A stretch of DNA of 64,000 nt from JBOCEF01 sp047610385 (GTDB lineage: Bacteria > Pseudomonadota > Alphaproteobacteria > Rhodobacterales > Rhodobacteraceae). The notes under the pieces are model-generated. The model searched no databases and had not been told where the DNA came from. It worked only from the letters and a program-made list of their open reading frames with translations. The first letter of the stretch is position 1, and every line of letters begins with the position of its first letter. Location of the stretch: positions 11,976 through 75,975 of the forward strand of contig JBLGAC010000016.1 in assembly GCA_047610385.1 (NCBI GenBank), written 5' to 3'. This document shows positions 34,737-42,498 of this stretch, one piece after another. The translations under genes and the position numbers were made by a program.

Positions 34737-35671
34737 GCCGGGCGGGGAGGATCCCTGATCTGGTCCGCTTTTGGGCCACGGGCGGCGAGGGCGCGGCGCT
34801 GGTCCCTGCCTCAGGCCTGCTGTCGCGGCTTGAGACGTTCGCATCCGCGGTGATGGCGTTTCTGGGGGTGATCGCGGCGGTATTCGCGATTTCCGCCGGC
34901 GGCTTGGCAGCGAAATGGGACGGAGAGCTGGCGCGCTCCGCCACCTTGCGCATGCCCGCAGGCGCCGGGCAGGCGCAGATCGAAACCGCGCTTGAGATTC
35001 TGGCGCAGACGCCCGGCGTGGTGTCCGCGGCCCCTGTGTCGGAGCAAGAGATGCAGGCGCTGCTCGCCCCGTTCCTTGGCGAAGCGGCCCCCTTGGCGGA
35101 GATCGGTGCCCCAGCGCTGATCGCAGTTGAAATTGACGGTGGTGGTCCGGATGCTGACGCGCTGGCGCGGCGTCTCGCGCTCGAACTTCCTGGCGCGGTC
35201 TGGGACGATCACGGGCGCTGGCGACGGCCGCTGCTGGCTGCGGCATCTGGGCTCAGGGCACTGTCGCTGGCATCTTTGGTGCTGGTGGTCGGGGCGCTCG
35301 CGTCAGTGGTGGCGCTGGGCGCGCGCGCGTCACTGGCCGCGAATCGACCCGTGGTGGAAACCTTGCGCCTGATGGGCGCGACGGATCCGTTCATTGCGGC
35401 GGCTTTTGTGCGCCGCACCACGATCCGGGCCGGCATCGGCGGGGTGCTGGGCGCGGTCGCAGCGCTGCTGGCGCTGCTGGCGCTGGGCTGGGTCGGGGCA
35501 CCCACCATGGCCCCTGACGCTGGTTTTGGCGCTGAGGCCGGGCTGGCGATCATTCCCGCGCTGACCGGCGCGGGCTGGGCCACGGCCTTGTTGGCACCCG
35601 CCGCCTGTGCCGCGACCGCATGGGCCACAACCCGCGCCGCCGCGCGCGCGACTTTAAGGAGCCTTGGCTGA
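34733..35671 (+). CDS. ftsX: Cell division protein FtsX
   Basis: FtsX is the four-helix membrane partner of FtsE; its periplasmic loop controls murein hydrolase activators. The 312-residue protein has TM1 near residues 38-60 (VMAFLGVIAAVFAISAGGLA) and a periplasmic domain from about 65 to 165. Three C-terminal helices follow (LASLVLVVGALASVVALGA, GVLGAVAALLALLALGWVGA and a final Ala-rich helix). The conserved VETLRLMGATDPFIAAAFVRRTTIRA coupling segment lies between helices 2 and 3. Start overlaps the ftsE stop (ATGA) and the stop overlaps the acyltransferase start (TGATG). Confidence 0.93.
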   Translation: MSRAGRIPDLVRFWATGGEGAALVPASGLLSRLETFASAVMAFLGVIAAVFAISAGGLAAKWDGELARSATLRMPAGAGQAQIETALEILAQTPGVVSAAPVSEQEMQALLAPFLGEAAPLAEIGAPALIAVEIDGGGPDADALARRLALELPGAVWDDHGRWRRPLLAAASGLRALSLASLVLVVGALASVVALGARASLAANRPVVETLRLMGATDPFIAAAFVRRTTIRAGIGGVLGAVAALLALLALGWVGAPTMAPDAGFGAEAGLAIIPALTGAGWATALLAPAACAATAWATTRAAARATLRSLG

Positions 35672-36396
35672 TGCAGATGATCCGCTCGGCGATCTTCGTG
35701 ATCTTCATGTACACGCTGATGGGGGTGCTGGGTATTCTTGGCCTGCCTTGGGCGATCGCGTCACGGCGCGGTGCCAACCGGATCATGCATCTTTATTGCA
35801 TCATCACGCTCTGGGCGCTGCGGGTTCTGTGCGGCGTGCGCACCGAGGTGCGTGGCACCCCCCCGACCGGAGAAGTGGTGGTCGGATCCAAGCATCAGAG
35901 CTTTCTTGACGTCCTGATTCTGTTCCATGCCGTCGAAGACGGACGCTACGTGATGAAGCGCTCTTTGCGCTGGGCGCCGGTCCTGGGGTTCTATGCGCTG
36001 CGCATCGGGTGCGCGCCAGTCAATCGCGGCGCCAAGGCCAAGGCGGTGAAAAAGCTGGTCGACGACGCGCACAAAGCGCGCCGCGATGCAGGGCAGATCC
36101 TGATCTTTCCGCAGGGCACCCGCGTGGCACCGGGCACCCACGCGCCCTACAAAAGTGGGGTCCATGCGTTGGCTGAGGCGCAGGGCCTGCGCGTCGTGCC
36201 TGCCGCAACCAATGCAGGGCTGTTCTGGCCGCGGATCGGGGTGCTCAGGAAACCTGGCGTCGCGGTGTTCGAATTCCTGCCGCCATTGGCTGACGGGCTG
36301 TCGCGCAAAGAAATGATGGCGGCGTTGGAGAAGGTGGTCGAGACCGCATCAGACGCGCTGGCCGCTGAGGCGCGGGCGGCCGACCCAAGGCTTTGA
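35671..36396 (+). CDS. plsC: 1-acyl-sn-glycerol-3-phosphate acyltransferase
   Basis: PlsC makes phosphatidic acid from lysophosphatidic acid at the inner membrane. The 241-residue product has an N-terminal membrane segment (SAIFVIFMYTLMGVLGILGLPWAI). The acyltransferase block I appears as GSKHQSFLDVLIL, where the usual His-x4-Asp motif is HQSFLD. Block II is around RIGCAPVNRG, block III is ILIFPQGTRVAPG (a Gln replaces the more usual Glu) and block IV is VVPAATNAGLFWP. AAGGAG lies nine bases before the ATG. It is coupled to ftsX, so membrane synthesis genes follow division genes in one operon. Confidence 0.93.
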   Translation: MQMIRSAIFVIFMYTLMGVLGILGLPWAIASRRGANRIMHLYCIITLWALRVLCGVRTEVRGTPPTGEVVVGSKHQSFLDVLILFHAVEDGRYVMKRSLRWAPVLGFYALRIGCAPVNRGAKAKAVKKLVDDAHKARRDAGQILIFPQGTRVAPGTHAPYKSGVHALAEAQGLRVVPAATNAGLFWPRIGVLRKPGVAVFEFLPPLADGLSRKEMMAALEKVVETASDALAAEARAADPRL

Positions 36397-36431
36397 TCCC
36401 AGGCCCTGATTTCTGGCCCTAATCCCCGGCA

Positions 36432-36494
36432 CGGCCCTTGGGGGGATTGACCCCCCATCGGTCCGGCGCGCCCACAGGGGCCGCGCGCGCCCCA
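36432..36494 (+). repeat. Dispersed GC-rich intergenic repeat, copy 2
   Basis: It reads cggcccttggggggattgac, then ccccccatcggtccggcg and a palindromic tail ending gcgcgcgcccc. It lies downstream of plsC and of the convergent methyltransferase gene. The ggggggattgacccccc core can fold as a hairpin. See copies at 28293 and 52487. Confidence 0.7.
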
Positions 36495-36618
36495 CTCAAC
36501 CGCTCCGCGAAGGGGCTGGGGTGGCGCGGCGCGCGGCGCGAAAGCGTCCGCGGGCGGCGAGGGGGGCTCGATGCCCGCCTCGCCGCCGACTGGGTGCAAG
36601 GGATCTAGTGGCGCGGCC

Positions 36619-37512
36619 TCAGCCGAGGCGGCGCGCGATGATCATATGGCCCGGCTCGGGGCGGCCCTGGTTGGTGCGCACGGTGAACAGCTCCATCGAC
36701 AGCGGTGCAAAGCCTGCGTCCTCGAGCGCACGGACCACCGCTGCGCCGCGATGGGCAAAGCGCTGGTCGGCGCCGACCATCCAGTCGCGCCCCGTGGTGA
36801 CGAAAACCTCCTCCGACAGGGTTTCCGTTGTGAAGACCAGCAATCCACCCGGCGGCATGTGCCGCGCGCAGCCCGCCAGCAGCGCGGCCGGATCGCCAAG
36901 ATAGGGCAGCACATCTGTCGCCACGATCAGATCCCAGGGGCTGTCGAATTCGGGGTCGTCGTCTTCCTCGCCCTCGGTCATCTCTGCGGTCAGGAAATCC
37001 ACCGCTTCGCCAAGATAAAGCGCTTCATAAAGCTCGCGCGCGTCGGTCCGCTCCAGCATCCGCTCAGACAGGTCCACCCCGGTGATCCGGTCGGTCATGT
37101 CCGCGAAGGCCAGCCCGGCCAACCCGGTGCCGCAGCCCAGATCGAGCATCTTTTCCCGGCGTCCCGGCGCGACCTCCTCAACCCGTTCGCGCGCCAGATC
37201 GGGGGCCGCGTAGCCGAGCTGGTCCACCAGAATGTCATCAAATGCGTCGGCGTGCTGATTGAACAGCAGCGCCACATAGGCGTCGGGCGCTTTGCCCGGT
37301 GCCTCGGCGCGCCCCATTGCTGCGAGGCGCACTGCGGCGCCGCCGCGATCGGCCGGGTCCAGCGCCAGCACCTCTTGCCATGCAAGGACGGCGGCGTCGG
37401 TCTGTCCTGCCTTTTCAAGCGCAAGCGCACGGGAATATGCCTCAGCCAGTGGGCCGGGCGCGTCGTCGTCAAATGCGCCATCTTCAAGCGAGGTGTCTTG
37501 ATCATTGGTCAT
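36619..37512 (-). CDS. TPR-containing class I SAM-dependent methyltransferase
   Basis: A 297-residue protein. Residues 20-70 form one or two TPR-like helix pairs (LAEAYSRALALEKAGQTDAAVLAWQEVLALDP). A Rossmann methyltransferase follows with motif I KMLDLGCGTGLAGLAFAD, motif II RITGVDLSERML, and WDLIVATDVLPYLGD at motif IV. The linker YVALLFNQHADAFDDILVDQLGYAAPDL is typical of this TPR-methyltransferase family in alphaproteobacteria. An acidic insert (EGEEDDDPEFDSP) lies inside the domain. GGGAG sits six bases before the ATG. The methyl acceptor is unknown. The minus-strand neighbour upstream is the large exported protein. Confidence 0.9.
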   Translation of the reverse strand: MTNDQDTSLEDGAFDDDAPGPLAEAYSRALALEKAGQTDAAVLAWQEVLALDPADRGGAAVRLAAMGRAEAPGKAPDAYVALLFNQHADAFDDILVDQLGYAAPDLARERVEEVAPGRREKMLDLGCGTGLAGLAFADMTDRITGVDLSERMLERTDARELYEALYLGEAVDFLTAEMTEGEEDDDPEFDSPWDLIVATDVLPYLGDPAALLAGCARHMPPGGLLVFTTETLSEEVFVTTGRDWMVGADQRFAHRGAAVVRALEDAGFAPLSMELFTVRTNQGRPEPGHMIIARRLG

Positions 37513-37542
37513 GGAAAGCTCCCGCAGGGGGTGGGGGCGGGG

Positions 37543-39666
37543 TCAGCCGTCCTCGCGCATGGGCAAGGCCGTGCCGAGCCGGTCTTGTGGGCCGTCATAT
37601 TCGTAATGCAGCCCTTCGTCGAGCGGCACGGTCACGATGCGGCGCAGCTCGCCCTCAGCCGCCGCGGTGGGATAGCCGACCTGGCGGGCGAAAACCGGGC
37701 GGCCCAGATCATCGCTGCGTTCCACCAAGGCGCCGTGGCGGGTGAAGCGCTGGATCGTGCCGTCGCCATGGGTGCGGGTCCAGCCCAGCAGGTTTGCGTC
37801 GGCGTCATAGCTGTAATCATCGCGCCAATTGCGCAACGGAAACAGCGCGGGGTCTTCATATTGGTCAAGCCGCGAGGCCGCGTCATAGATGATCGACACC
37901 GGCTTTTCGCCATCAAATTCCACCACCTGCCGGGCCGGGAACAGCACCGACACGAAGGCGGGCGCCCCCAGCCCCGCGCCGTTATCGGCCACTGCCATGA
38001 CGTCGAGCCGCCTTGTGCTCATGTCCCCGCGGCCCGGCGCGGTCAGGTTGGTTTGCCAGGGAAAGGTGATCTCCACCTCTGCGCCATCGTCGGAAAGTGG
38101 TGTGATCTTAACCCCCTCAGTGCCGCCGGTCAGCACCCGCCAGTGAAAGATCAGCTTGCGTCCGTTCGGGTCCGTGGTCGGCGCGGCGGAGAGGCCGATC
38201 ATCCGCTGCCCATAGGCACCGCGGGCGATGCGGGCCACGGCATGGGGGGTGTCGAAGAAGCGTTCATCATACGTGTCGCCGAACATTTCGATGCGCTGGG
38301 TGGGGCGCAGTTCTTTGACCACGCGCAGGGCGGTGGCGGGCGGCACGGTGTCTTTGTCCAGAGCGTTGGCCTGGGCGACCAGCCGCTCAAAGTCCAGCTT
38401 TTCGGCATCGAACACCGCTGGGTGGGCGCGCGGCGACAGGTAGTCCTCGTTGGTCTCGATCCCCTCCATCGACCTGCGGATCAGCATCTGGAGGGTCGGC
38501 GCGATCAACCCGCGGGCGGTCAGATCGTCCTTCACCTCAGGCTTGAGCGCTGAGAGCGCCATCGCCAGCCCGATCAGCATCGGGCGATCGGACCCTGAGG
38601 ACCCCTGCGTGATCAGCATATACGGCGTCTGCGCCGGATACAGATCGCCAAAGAACGGGTCGTGGTCCTTATGCTCAGGGTAGACGTAAAGCTGGTTGCG
38701 CCGGTATTGGCGAAACAGCTGGTCCGGCCCGCCTGCGATGGTCAGCGCCCTGCGCGACATGCTACGCCAATAGGGTTTTGAGGTGATCGCGGTCGACGAA
38801 TTGCCAATGGTCGGCCCGCCGAACAGATGCGGGATTTTGACGCCGCGCGACAGGTCTGCGGCGACGGCTTCGGGGCCATATTCAATGCGCGTCATGTCGA
38901 AAGACGTCGCTGATGGCATGTTTGAATGGCCGTTGTCGCGGTTGTCGTAGAAATCCCCGCGCCCGCCCGCCGCGCGTCCTTCGCGCACCAGACGGTTCAG
39001 CAGATCGGCGCCGGGGCCCTTCAGACCGGTGGTCGGGTTCGTCGGCTTGGCGGGCGGCAATGGGGCGAAAAGGCTGACCAGCGCCTGTGCCTCAGTCGAC
39101 CAAGCGCTGGCCTCCGGGGTCACGTGGGCGATGCCGTTGACGATAGGGGCGGGGACCGGTGTCGGGGGCGCGGCAAAGGGACCCAAAGGCGGCGCACCGC
39201 GCATCAGGTTGATCAGGGCCTTGAACGCGTCGGTGTCCGCCATCGCGGCAAAATCGCGGGCAGCCACGATCGCCTTTTCATCGCGCAGCCCGGCGTTGAT
39301 GGCCGCCGCGAGTTCTACCATCGCCTGATCGGTCGCGCCCGCCCGCGCCAGCAGCTGCGCCAGCGCCAGATGCAGGTCCATCAAGCCCGGGTTGCTGCGT
39401 GACACTTGGCCAAGCGCAACCACCGCGCCGACCAGATCGCCATCCCGCAGGGTTGCGCCGATCTCGCCCAACGTGATGCGCAGGCGCGCCTGTTCGAAAA
39501 CCGCAAGTTCGGTGATCAGGGCCGGGGTGCGTTCAGCCTGCACCGGTGTGGCCAGCGCCGTTGTAAGCGGCACCGATCGGGCGTGCAGCGGGTTTGCCTG
39601 CACTCCGGCCATGACGATCATCGCCGCAAACGCGGCGCGCTGGAAGGAGGGGGGGACGAAAACCAT
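37543..39666 (-). CDS. Large exported protein of unknown function
   Basis: This 707-residue protein has a signal peptide (FQRAAFAAMIVMAGVQANPLHA) and a helical TPR-like N-terminal region (VVALGQVSRSNPGLMDLHLALAQLLARAG). A central domain contains IPHLFGGPTIGNSSTAITSKPYWRSM, YPEHKDHDPFFGDLYPAQTPY and a Ser-rich QGSSGSDRPMLIG. Toward the C-terminus an Ig-like segment precedes YD-repeat-like strands (IIYDAASRLDQY, YSYDADANLLGWTR). I do not recognise the family. The ATG at 39666 is chosen because GGAGAG lies upstream and it opens on the signal peptide. Divergent or isolated from metabolic neighbours; no clue to substrate. Confidence 0.75.
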   Translation of the reverse strand: MVFVPPSFQRAAFAAMIVMAGVQANPLHARSVPLTTALATPVQAERTPALITELAVFEQARLRITLGEIGATLRDGDLVGAVVALGQVSRSNPGLMDLHLALAQLLARAGATDQAMVELAAAINAGLRDEKAIVAARDFAAMADTDAFKALINLMRGAPPLGPFAAPPTPVPAPIVNGIAHVTPEASAWSTEAQALVSLFAPLPPAKPTNPTTGLKGPGADLLNRLVREGRAAGGRGDFYDNRDNGHSNMPSATSFDMTRIEYGPEAVAADLSRGVKIPHLFGGPTIGNSSTAITSKPYWRSMSRRALTIAGGPDQLFRQYRRNQLYVYPEHKDHDPFFGDLYPAQTPYMLITQGSSGSDRPMLIGLAMALSALKPEVKDDLTARGLIAPTLQMLIRRSMEGIETNEDYLSPRAHPAVFDAEKLDFERLVAQANALDKDTVPPATALRVVKELRPTQRIEMFGDTYDERFFDTPHAVARIARGAYGQRMIGLSAAPTTDPNGRKLIFHWRVLTGGTEGVKITPLSDDGAEVEITFPWQTNLTAPGRGDMSTRRLDVMAVADNGAGLGAPAFVSVLFPARQVVEFDGEKPVSIIYDAASRLDQYEDPALFPLRNWRDDYSYDADANLLGWTRTHGDGTIQRFTRHGALVERSDDLGRPVFARQVGYPTAAAEGELRRIVTVPLDEGLHYEYDGPQDRLGTALPMREDG

Positions 39667-39752
39667 GCAAAAAACTCTCCTAGCCGCGGCGCGCAATGGA
39701 CCGATCATAGGCACCGGTGCCGCGGCGCTGCAAGGGCGCCGGGCACAGTGTT

Positions 39753-42314
39753 TCAGGCCCTGAGGATGCGGCCCGCGATCTCTCCCAAATCGCGGCTGAG
39801 TGTTGGCGCGGCAAGGATGCGGTCCAGCTGTTCTTGCACCAGAATCTGCCGCGCATTGTCATAGCGCCGCCATGTTTCGAACGCCCCGGCGCAGCGTGCG
39901 GCGGTCTGCGGGTTCACCGCGTCCATCTTCAGGATCCAATCGGCGTAGAACCGGTATCCCGATCCGTCGGCGGCATGGAACCGCACTGGGTTGGCGGCGG
40001 CAAAGGCGCCGATCAGGGACCGGAACCGGTTGGGGTTCTTCCACGGGAACGCCGGATCATCGGCCAGCGCGCGCACGCGGGCCAGCGCGCCGGGCTGCGG
40101 CGAGGTCGCTTGCAGCACCAGCCATTTGTCCATAACCAGCGGGTCATGGGCCCATTTGGCGTGGAATGCGTCCAGCCCTGCCTTGGCCTGCGGCGCGCCG
40201 GTGTGCACCAGCGCCGCCAGTGCTGGAAGGCTGTCCGACAGGTTGTCCGCCGCCATTTGCGCTGCTGCCAGATCCGCGCCACCGGGACGCCGGACCAGCA
40301 GGCGCAGACATGCGTTGCGCAGGGCACGCTTGCCCGCGGGGCCCGCGTCGGGCGCATAGGGGCCGGTGACATCCATCGCCTGATACAGCGCGCGCAGGCG
40401 GGGGGCGAGGCGCTCAGCCGCCGCGTTGCGCAGCGCCTCAGCCGCGGCGTGCAGCGCGTCGGGGTCTACGGGGGCGCCTTGTCCGGCGATTTCGGCGGCC
40501 AGTTCGTCCTCAGTCGGGAAGGCCAGCAGCAGGGCGCGGAACGCAGGGTCCAGCGCATCGTCGCCCAAGGCCGCATCCAGCGCCGCCAGATAGCCCGCGC
40601 CATCCACGCCGTTCAGCGCAACATCAAGCGCGCAGGCGCGCCCGGCCTCCCACTTGTTGAAGGGGTCGGCGTCATGGGCCAGCAAGAATGCGCGTTCCTC
40701 AGCGCTGGTTTCGCGTACCAGAATCACCGGGGCAGAGAACCCGCGCAGCAGCGACGGGATCGGGCGCTCAGGCAGGGCGAAATGGAAGGTCTGCTCAGCC
40801 TCAGTCAGCTCCAACACGCCCGGCGGGGCGATTTCGGTGCCGTTCGCGCCCAAAAGGCCATAGGCGACCGGGATCACCAAGGGCGCTTTATCGGGCTGGC
40901 CCGGCGTCGGCGGGGTTTGCTGGCGCAGCGTCAGGGCGTAGTCTTTGCCATCCCAACTTTCGGTAACATGCACGCGCGGGGTGCCAGCTTGGGCATACCA
41001 CAGCGCGAATTGCGTCAGGTCGCGGCCGGTCGCGTCGGTGAACACCGTCAGCCAGTCTTCGATGGTGCAGGCCTGCCCGTCATGGCGGTCAAAATACAGA
41101 TCGAGCGCTGTGCGATAGGCCGCATCGCCAACCAGCAATTTCAGCATCCCGATAAGCTCTGCGCCTTTTTCGTAGACGGTGGCCGTGTAGAAGTTGTTGA
41201 TTTCGATGTATTCTTTGGGCCGCACCGGGTGCGCCAGTGGCCCGGCATCTTCGCGGAACTGGCGCGACCGTAGCTGCCGGACCCCATCAATGCGGTTCAC
41301 CGCATGGCTGCGCATGTCGCCTGAGAACATCTGATCGCGGAACACGGTCAGACCTTCCTTCAGACACAGCTGGAACCAATCGCGGCAGGTGATGCGGTTG
41401 CCGGTCCAGTTGTGGAAGTATTCGTGGGCGATGATGCCCTCAATCAATTCATAATCTCGGTCGGTGGCGGTTTCCGGCGACGCCAGCACGTATTTGGAGT
41501 TGAAGACATTCAGGCCCTTATTCTCCATCGCGCCCATGTTGAAATCATCAACAGCGACGATCATGAAGATCGGCAGGTCGTATTCGCGGCCATACTCCTG
41601 TTCGTCCCAGCGCATCGACCGTTTCAGCGCGTCCATGGCATAGGCGCATTTGCCTTCGTCGCCGGGACGCACAAAGATCTGCAAATCGACATGCTTGCCC
41701 GACGCGGTGGTAAAATCATCGTCGTGGCTGACCAGATCCCCCGCCACCAACGCAAACAGATACGCAGGCTTGGGCCAAGGATCGCGCCACTCCGCAAAGT
41801 GTCGCCCGTCCGGCAGAACCCCGGCGGCGATTTTTTCGCCGTTTGACAGCAGCACTGGCAGGGCTTTGTCCGCCTCAATGCGGATGTCGAACGTGGCCAT
41901 CACGTCGGGGCGGTCGGGGTAATAGGTGATCTTGCGAAAGCCCTCGGCCTCGCACTGGGTGCAATACATGCCGTTGGACAGATACAGCCCCTCAAGGGCG
42001 GTGTTGGTCGCGGGCGCGATCTCAACCTGCGATTCCCAGGTGAAGCGGTCGGGCAGGGGGCCGGGATGGGTCAGCCCCTCAGGGTCCACATTCAGCACGC
42101 CCATCACGTCGATGCCGTCGATGCGGGCAGATTTCAGCCCCAGCTGTTCCCCATCAAGGCGCAGCGCACCGCCGGTGCCGCGCCGGAACACGATTCTTGC
42201 GCGCACCCGCGTCGCATCAGGGGCAAGGTCAAAGTCCAGCCGCACCGTCTCAGCAATCCATGCAGGGGGCGTGTATTCGGCGAGGCGAATGGTGCGGGGG
42301 GCGTCGGTGCGCAT
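39753..42314 (-). CDS. pepN: Aminopeptidase N (M1 family)
   Basis: The 853-residue zinc metallopeptidase removes N-terminal residues from peptides in the cytoplasm. The exopeptidase motif is MGAMENKGLNVFNSKYVLA. The zinc site is HEYFHNWTGNR with the second Glu in LKEGLTVFRDQ, and the transition-state Tyr follows in the FYTATVYEKGAELI segment. The C-terminal helical domain (LLAFPTEDELAAEI onward) matches the E. coli PepN type. AAGGAG lies six bases before the ATG at 42314; the frame continues to 42368 without similarity. Divergent from glcB. Confidence 0.96.
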   Translation of the reverse strand: MRTDAPRTIRLAEYTPPAWIAETVRLDFDLAPDATRVRARIVFRRGTGGALRLDGEQLGLKSARIDGIDVMGVLNVDPEGLTHPGPLPDRFTWESQVEIAPATNTALEGLYLSNGMYCTQCEAEGFRKITYYPDRPDVMATFDIRIEADKALPVLLSNGEKIAAGVLPDGRHFAEWRDPWPKPAYLFALVAGDLVSHDDDFTTASGKHVDLQIFVRPGDEGKCAYAMDALKRSMRWDEQEYGREYDLPIFMIVAVDDFNMGAMENKGLNVFNSKYVLASPETATDRDYELIEGIIAHEYFHNWTGNRITCRDWFQLCLKEGLTVFRDQMFSGDMRSHAVNRIDGVRQLRSRQFREDAGPLAHPVRPKEYIEINNFYTATVYEKGAELIGMLKLLVGDAAYRTALDLYFDRHDGQACTIEDWLTVFTDATGRDLTQFALWYAQAGTPRVHVTESWDGKDYALTLRQQTPPTPGQPDKAPLVIPVAYGLLGANGTEIAPPGVLELTEAEQTFHFALPERPIPSLLRGFSAPVILVRETSAEERAFLLAHDADPFNKWEAGRACALDVALNGVDGAGYLAALDAALGDDALDPAFRALLLAFPTEDELAAEIAGQGAPVDPDALHAAAEALRNAAAERLAPRLRALYQAMDVTGPYAPDAGPAGKRALRNACLRLLVRRPGGADLAAAQMAADNLSDSLPALAALVHTGAPQAKAGLDAFHAKWAHDPLVMDKWLVLQATSPQPGALARVRALADDPAFPWKNPNRFRSLIGAFAAANPVRFHAADGSGYRFYADWILKMDAVNPQTAARCAGAFETWRRYDNARQILVQEQLDRILAAPTLSRDLGEIAGRILRA

Positions 42315-42393
42315 CGCGGTCTCCTTCAAGGGGCATTCAACAGATAACCGTGGGTTGCGCGAGTGCAAGCGCTGCAGGCAAATTCCGCACAGT

Positions 42394-42412
42394 GAAAATG
42401 CGCATCATTTTC
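42394..42412. promoter_or_regulatory. Inverted repeat in the pepN-glcB divergent promoter region
   Basis: gaaaatg-cgcat-cattttc is a perfect seven-base-pair inverted repeat with a five-base spacer, placed 87 bp before glcB and 80 bp before pepN. It has the size of a dimeric regulator operator. The regulator is unknown. Confidence 0.35.
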
Positions 42413-42498
42413 GTGGAAGCGCGGAGCGAGTGGCGTATGTTAAGCAAAATCCGGCGGCGCATGCGCCCGACCCTCATTCATATCGGCAGGAGTATTTC

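Noticed and set aside
36571..38553. 660-codon plus-strand open frame opposite the methyltransferase and the exported protein
   Set aside because: It spans two well-supported minus-strand genes and their ribosome binding sites. His/Gly/Arg-rich antisense artefact.
39717..41273. 518-codon plus-strand open frame opposite pepN
   Set aside because: Antisense to intact PepN sequence, with no similarity or start signal.
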